From Apostichopus japonicus (taxonomy: Eukaryota > Echinodermata > Holothuroidea > Aspidochirotida > Stichopodidae): a stretch of 64,000 bases of DNA. Made by a program: the position numbers and the translations under genes. The notes under the pieces were generated by a model. The model was not told the origin of the DNA. It was given only the letters and a program-made list of their open reading frames with translations, and did no database searches. This document shows, piece by piece, positions 58,214-64,000 of the stretch; the first letter of the stretch is position 1; each line of letters starts with the position of its first letter. The stretch covers positions 37,260,168-37,324,167 of the forward strand of contig NC_092569.1 in the NCBI RefSeq assembly GCF_037975245.1, written 5' to 3'.

Positions 58214-58294
58214 ATAACCTGTTCCATTGGCCAGAAGTTACATCCATATGAAACACCTGAAAGCTCGCCAGAATCACAGCCGTGTACCTCCTAG
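58214..58294 (+). CDS. Id: Id protein, terminal coding exon 2
   Basis: Preceded by a pyrimidine-rich acceptor (tcttttctcctccatttgtag). Joined in phase 0 to exon 1 it adds 26 residues, ITCSIGQKLHPYETPESSPE then SQPCTS, and stops at TAG (58292-58294), giving 169 residues in total. Seven bases after the stop comes a strong donor, GTAAGT, at 58302. The arrangement of a first coding intron after the HLH-containing exon, a very short C-terminal coding exon, and a second intron just after the stop matches vertebrate Id genes. The tail is serine/proline-rich with a penultimate-region cysteine but is not clearly alignable to vertebrate tails. It was missed by simple ORF scanning because it is only 81 bp. 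The assignment rests on phase, splice sites and gene architecture. Confidence 0.8.
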   Translation: MTCSIGQKLHPYETPESSPESQPCTS

Positions 58295-58301
58295 CAGAAT
58301 T
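58295..58301 (+). other. Id: Start of the Id 3' UTR before intron 2
   Basis: Seven untranslated bases between the stop codon and the GTAAGT donor at 58302. Confidence 0.6.
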
Positions 58302-58424
58302 GTAAGTTCTCATTTCTCTATACATCTGTATATTAGACATTCACATAATCTACTAAACTACATACTGGAAGTTGATTTCTAGGCCACAACACGCCTTTAG
58401 TTAAGTCAGATTATATATGAAAGT

Positions 58425-58430
58425 AATAAA
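58425..58430 (+). promoter_or_regulatory. Possible alternative poly(A) signal
   Basis: AATAAA 131 bp after the Id stop codon, inside the putative 3' UTR intron. It could terminate an unspliced form. Position only; no supporting downstream element was identified. Confidence 0.25.
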
Positions 58431-60623
58431 GCTTGTATTGACGTCGTATCGAACTGAGGACAGTTCTTCAGATGTAAACTGCTTGCAACAAAATATTAGT
58501 CTCTATTAATGAGTCAGCGGATGTACTTGTCTATCATTTGAAACAAATCCAGGCCCTTTGTCCTTCTAAAGCCTTGTTGAATTATCTCCTATCTATGATA
58601 TTAATTTACAGTTTCCTTAGACTTATGGGACGCTAGGAAGTCTCTATTTACGTTAATATCGCACCTCGTAGCTCGAGTTTGAACGGGACTTGTAATGCAA
58701 GTCATTGGATAGCTATGCAAACAAAAGCTTCTAGGAATTCCAGGTGCATAGGTCGTTCAACGGAAGTCATAAACATTGTTCATTCAGTTTCTGCATATGA
58801 AGGTCAAAATGGTCTTTCAGTCACTGCGGTAGACTGCCTAGATAGTATGGTATGACGTGCTAACGTAACCATTGTGTTTATCACACATTGCTTTGGTTTC
58901 CCCTATACCATGATACATTCTCACTGTGAAATGTTTGGAGAATGACCACGTGATTGTTTCATATGAGATCATGGTATTCCATAGTTGCTCATACTGATAC
59001 TAGGGTGAATTTAATCTACACATGTCATGTACATGGGGTCTACTCATAGTGATAATACTCGGCTGATTGTTCATGGATATGAAGCAAAGATCATTAAAAG
59101 CCGCCATACAGCGGGAACAGCGGGTCGTTATGTCTGACCACGGAAGTAAACAGTATTCACGAAGGACACCAGGGACCGTGTGAGTCATATGACCTGCCCA
59201 TGGGCAAAAGAGCATACAATAATGGGCACATCACTGTCAAATTTATCTTTCAGCTTGCTGCTACGATTATAACGATAAAGTCACTTTGTTTTATTATTGA
59301 GATCATTATAGTTAAATACTACTTGTGTCCTGACCCTTTGCCCAACTTCAAATGCATGTACTGTGTACTAATGACATTTTTATATGTAACGTTAAATAGC
59401 CCTTGAGACTTATTATTTCTACACGTGCCAATGATATATTGCAAAGGTTTTCGTGTACTCGATGATTCAGTTGTAAACACAGGTCTGGCGGATATTATCT
59501 AAAATGTGACAACAAGGCGCAATAAGGTAATCAATTTATGTGTTGGTGTGGGTGGGGTGGTGGTTGGCTGTATCGCTTGTGTTTTGTTGGTGTGGGGTGG
59601 GTTGGTGGTTGGCGTTATCGTTTGTGTTTTCTGTCCCCTAACCCACCGCCTTTGCATAGTTTGATGACACCTAGACATCTACGAAATGACATTCTGAAGC
59701 ATTGTTTCGTTTGTGCCACTTGAGTGGACTATTTAGTCTACAATTAAGTAATATAGCGGATCATATTATATTAATGGATTTATAAAACTGACAAGTAGAT
59801 TGTATAGAAACCAAGTCTTGCGATCCCACGGGTTTGGTTTCAATCTCCCTTCATTGGTCGGTCACAAACTAACCAACGTCAATTAACCAAACCATACAGA
59901 TGAACTTGAACCCAAAGTGCCAGTTCATTTCCTTGTTCTGTAACACCGTGGACGACGCAGCTGTGATAATAAACGAGAAACCCAACCACTTGATCCAGTT
60001 CCCTAAACACGAAACTGCAGTTACAATAATACACAGCTATTAATCACTTTCCTTTCAGCCAAGATGTTTTGCTGTCTTGTGAGGCAAATGGGACCATATA
60101 AAATTTAAGTGACATTTTTTACTTGGAAAGGACACACACATAAGCTGTAAGATGTTCATCGTATACAGTTTTCTTAATCGGCATTTGTGCATAGCAGATC
60201 AAAAATTGAAGTAGAGGGACGGTGCATTCACGAAAGTTATATGACATGTTTGGCATTCTTATAGCTCAAAAATGTATTCTGTATTGTTGACCTTCGAAAG
60301 ATGTATGATTCAGCAACAGGTTTCTGGCTAGTTGCCATGTACAGAACTGTTCCAAAGTCTCTTGTAGTACTTGAAACTTGGTCTTGCGTAAGGGCAACCA
60401 TGTTTGTCCTGGCTGTGACATTGAAATTCCTCAAGTTAAGGTGTTCAGCTGTTGTCTGTTGTTTCTGATATTTCGATTTTTGCATAACTGCCTGTGCGTC
60501 ATTAACTGTTCGGCATGCAATCTCACCAAGTGCTGCTATGAATGTATTTGTATTTTAGTGTTATTCTTTCATCCGTTCTTCGCTCAAGACTAATCAGTTG
60601 ACGGTTTCATCTTCGTAACCAAC
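58431..60623. other. No recognisable feature (putative Id 3' UTR intron)
   Basis: AT-rich unique sequence. A GT-rich duplicated patch ('ggtggttggc' twice) lies at about 59538-59625. Confidence 0.35.
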
Positions 60624-61195
60624 AGGTGTACATCATGCAATGAGCCATTCTGGACTGGGTACCAATGCCAGGATCAGTTCTTCAAGACCAGGTGTCATCC
60701 TCACAGAGCAATCCGATCTCCCATCAATCATTAAAACAATGAAGGTTGACTGGGTTTGGACGATTCTAGCTCCGCGTATGGACAAAGATGATCATTCGTA
60801 TGTGGGAATATGAAAGTTGTTTCTCTCTTAGCATGCTTTAAAGGAGACCGGGAGTGTTAATTGGTTTCCTAACACCAAGACCAGTCCATAAATTGATATT
60901 GTCGTAAACTCGTCTTTTCATTCCTAGTGACGAGAAAAATCAGAGGCACTTCAGCGGACAATGAACTTCATTGCTGAACATCTGCCATTAGTTTCTCGCA
61001 CATATTTCCGTGAAACAACCTACCAGCAAATTTTTGCGGTGAAGGGAATTTACGATCACCGCTTGGGTTAGTGCTGTCCTGAAGACGGTCATGGGCACGT
61101 TTCTGATATGGGGATGGCTAAATTGCTTTCCTGCCCTTGGGTGCGAAAGACACCTGTCTATAAATTACCAATTATATTAAAGTAAATATTTGTGA
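60624..61195 (+). other. Id: Candidate Id 3' UTR exon, uncertain
   Basis: 'gtttcatcttcgtaaccaacag' ending near 60625 is an acceptable acceptor. The following 570 bp is unique, non-repetitive and without long ORFs, then meets a (TA)n tract. This would fit the 3' UTR exon expected after the donor at 58302. Other acceptors in 58.4-62 kb are possible. Confidence 0.2.
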
Positions 61196-61197
61196 TA

Positions 61198-61198
<1 letters not shown>

Positions 61199-61250
<52 letters not shown>
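61199..61250. repeat. (TA)n microsatellite
   Basis: About 25 TA dinucleotides. Confidence 0.95.
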
Positions 61251-61254
<4 letters not shown>

Positions 61255-62050
61255 GCCGACTAAGACCAATGGACTGGCTGCTTAGAAATAGCTGTCTCAT
61301 GCTTGCAGAGCATTTGCCCGCTCGACAGTTTTAGCAGTGAAAGAACTACATCTCGTTGAATCAGATTACTTACCTGCTGCTTATTTGCAAAGAGGACAGC
61401 ATCAGAGGTGCGTGTTACAAACACATTTTGTATCTAAATGGTTCATTGTTACACTTTCCAGGGTGGTAGGGTGGTGGCATCTCTTTGATGGGATAAAGTG
61501 CATGTATTCAGAAGTTGGTTGAATTAGTGTGATGTCACTAGTCATAATTTAAAGGATGACTTAAGGGAGAAGTTTTGATATGTTTACATGTGAGTGCTGG
61601 TAATATTTCTACAGCTAAAAGTATGGTAGAAATACAATCTGGATTGATACCAATGTTTCCTCACGTTCTACAAAATATCAATATTAATTTTGTGTCATAA
61701 GAAGGCTCAGTAAGGCTCTGTTTTGCATTTCAGGTTGTCAGGAATTTTCTAAGCGGGAGGAGATTGCTCATATACGGAGGTGGATTAGTTTACTAGCGGG
61801 TGGGTGCGGGAGGTTGTTATTAAGTAGCTTTATCCAGGTTACGGAGAAATTGAAGTTTTTGAGTGGTTTGTTGGGAGGATTGACATAAAACAGCTGCTTC
61901 CATACAGGAAAATGTGTAGTATTTATAGGTGTGATACCGCGATGGAGTTGGTACGTTGGAGAATGAGCTAGCTGCTTTGCATTGCAACTTGCAGTAATAG
62001 TGTTAATGGAAACAAAACAGGACGTGATGCTTGTGTTCAGATTTTTCATA
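61255..62050. other. No recognisable feature
   Basis: Unique sequence with only short ORFs lacking domains. Confidence 0.3.
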
Positions 62051-62057
62051 GTAAGAT

Positions 62058-62202
62058 GCGAAAGGGGTATGTTATGCCTTGAAGGGGTATGTTATGCCTT
62101 GAAGGGGTATGTTATGCCTTGAAGGGGTATGTTATGCCTTGAAGGGGTATGTTATGCCTTGAAGGGGTATGTTATGCCTTGAAGGGGTATGTTATGCCTT
62201 GA
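62058..62202 (+). repeat. 20-bp minisatellite, 7 copies
   Basis: Perfect tandem copies of GAAGGGGTATGTTATGCCTT. Shares the core GGTATGTTATG with the 35-bp satellite at 21606-23828. Confidence 0.97.
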
Positions 62203-62204
62203 TG

Positions 62205-62945
62205 CTACGACAGAACCAATCACAAATCTGCCATGCCTATAAGTCTTACATCTTTCTCTGTTAACTGTATAGAGTACCCACTGAGACATAAACTCAACTG
62301 TCTGTGTTAAGAATTAGTCGAGACACTGCTTAACAGCAGCTATCCGCACATCTCTAAAATAAATGAAACGTTGTTGATTATTCAGGTACAGTTGTAGGTT
62401 GCTACTGTTTTGGCAGCTGTTGATAGCTACTGTTCAGTTCTGTGCCACCTCTGAAATAATGAAGCATTCCATAATTTTAATGATTAGGTAGTAAGTACCA
62501 CCCAGCGTTTACAAAACAAATGTTACGATAAATCTACAATGAATTATCGGAGCTCTTGAATTGTAAAACGTTTGGTACTATTTTATCATGTATGTGTTCC
62601 TTGATAATTATGAGGCAGTGGTAATTCTTAATCCTGATCACTGCGTGTGAACTATAGAGATGCCTACTGTAAACAAAACTTTCAAAGACCGAATCATATT
62701 TTGTGGGATACCGTGTTTTGGTACTAGACAGGTCCAAAGTGTAAGATACACTATTGTGCTTTTCTCAGTTTCAATCATTCTCTTTGGTAGTATTGTTTCC
62801 TTGTTAGGGTGGTAGTGAACATTTCGCTGCTACAATTAAGCGGGTTCGTATTTACACATTAGCTAATAGTACTTCTGTTAATATCAGTGACAATGCCGCC
62901 TTGTTTTAATGAGGCAGTACGAAAGAAAAAGAAAGGGAAGAAAGA
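62205..62945. other. No recognisable feature
   Basis: Unique AT-rich sequence, ending in a purine-rich patch (aaagaaagggaagaaaga) just before the satellite. Confidence 0.3.
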
Positions 62946-62950
62946 GATCA

Positions 62951-64000
62951 GACCTTATAGTAGCCCTATATGACCTTATAGTAGCCCTATATGACCTTAT
63001 AGTAGCCCTATATGACCTTATAGTAGCCCTATATGACCTTATAGTAGCCCTATATGACCTTATAGTAGCCCTATATGACCTTATAGTAGCCCTATATGAC
63101 CTTAAAGTAGCCCTATATGACCTTATAGTAGCCCTATATGACCTTATAGTAGCCCTATATGACCTTAAAGTAGCCCTATATGACCTTATAGTAGCCCTAT
63201 ATGACCTTATAGTAGCCCTATATGACCTTATAGTAGCCCTATATGACCGTATAGTAGCCCTATATGACCTTATAGTAGCCCTATATGACCTTATAGTAGC
63301 CCTATATGACCTTATAGTAGCCCTATATGACCTTATAGTAGCCCTATATGACCTTATAGTAGCCCTATATGACCTTATAGTAGCCCTATATGACCGTATA
63401 GTAGCCCTATATGACCTTATAGTAGCCCTATATGACCTTATAGTAGCCCTATATGACCTTATAGTAGCCCTATATGACCTTATAGTAGCCCTATATGACC
63501 TTATAGTAGCCCTATATGACCTTAAAGTAGCCCTATATGACCGTATAGTAGCCCTATATGACCTTATAGTAGCCCTATATGACCTTATAGTAGCCCTATA
63601 TGACCTTATAGTAGCCCTATATGACCTTATAGTAGCCCTATATGACCTTATAGTAGCCCTATATGACCTTATAGTAGCCCTATATGACCTTATAGTAGCC
63701 CTATATGACCTTATAGTAGCCCTATATGACCTTATAGTAGCCCTATATGACCTTATAGTAGCCCTATATGACCTTATAGTAGCCCTATATGACCTTAAAG
63801 TAGCCCTATATGACCGTATAGTAGCCCTATATGACCTTATAGTAGCCCTATATGACCTTATAGTAGCCCTATATGACCTTATAGTAGCCCTATATGACCT
63901 TATAGTAGCCCTATATGACCTTATAGTAGCCCTATATGACCGTATAGTAGCCCTATATGACCTTATAGTAGCCCTATATGACCTTATAGTAGCCCTATAT
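62951..64000 (+). repeat. 21-bp satellite, at least 50 copies, continues past the window
   Basis: Unit GACCTTATAGTAGCCCTATAT. Copies are nearly identical, with only two recurrent variants (ccttaaag and ccgtatag). The true length is unknown because the array runs off the end. Confidence 0.98.

Overview
This is AT-rich, repeat-dominated animal nuclear DNA, with no operons or long uninterrupted ORFs. The best guess is a marine deuterostome invertebrate, probably an echinoderm and perhaps a sea cucumber. That rests on a single-copy Id-type HLH gene with metazoan exon structure, a eukaryotic tRNA-Gly, a tRNA-derived SINE, large arrays of short satellites, and many small DNA transposons. One TTAA-flanked element (8342-8679 and 15831-16600) resembles, from memory only, repeats in holothurian sequence. 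The species is not proven.

Genes. The only well-supported protein gene is an Inhibitor of DNA binding (Id/emc) homologue on the + strand. Coding exon 1 is 47703-48131. A 10.1 kb phase-0 intron follows, then a short last coding exon at 58214-58294. Another donor right after the stop codon implies an intron in the 3' UTR. The joined protein is 169 aa, with the helix-loop-helix at about residues 39-83 and no basic region. The only RNA gene is tRNA-Gly(CCC) at 9720-9790 on the - strand. A fragment of a hAT transposase C-terminus lies at 34241-34465 (-).

Layout. 1-0.96 kb: dispersed repeat. 1.1-5.4 kb: a 4.3 kb foldback element whose long inverted arms are built of 300-bp tandem units. 7-9.4 kb: AGGTCA-rich repeat with inserted small transposons. 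9.7 kb: tRNA. 10.1-14.7 kb: inverted-repeat and hAT-like elements, including a 32-bp micro-element. 15.8-20.8 kb: a TTAA element, then a 3.6 kb hAT-like element with an internal inverted minisatellite. 21.6-23.8 kb: 35-bp satellite. 24.2-35.8 kb: head-to-head copies of the AGGTCA-rich repeat, split by three hAT-like elements and one TTAA element. 35.9-36.4 kb: a 54-bp-arm palindrome between two (TA)n tracts. 38.1-38.9 kb: 16-bp minisatellite split by a SINE. 43.6 kb: a GC-rich cluster of CRE and GGCGCC motifs. 44.4-44.9 kb: TTAA foldback element. 47.2-58.3 kb and beyond: the Id gene, whose intron carries a ~100-bp tandem repeat, a 68-copy hairpin-forming 32-bp satellite and a 66-bp repeat. 62.0-62.2 and 62.95-64.0 kb: 20-bp and 21-bp satellites, the latter running off the window.

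Nine intervals end in matched terminal sequences and are flanked by duplicated targets: eight with 8-bp duplications (hAT style) and further ones with TTAA. Several interrupt an identifiable older repeat, so insertion order can be read directly. There is no sign of genes acting together as a pathway. The window's biology is one developmental regulator in a transposon and satellite landscape.
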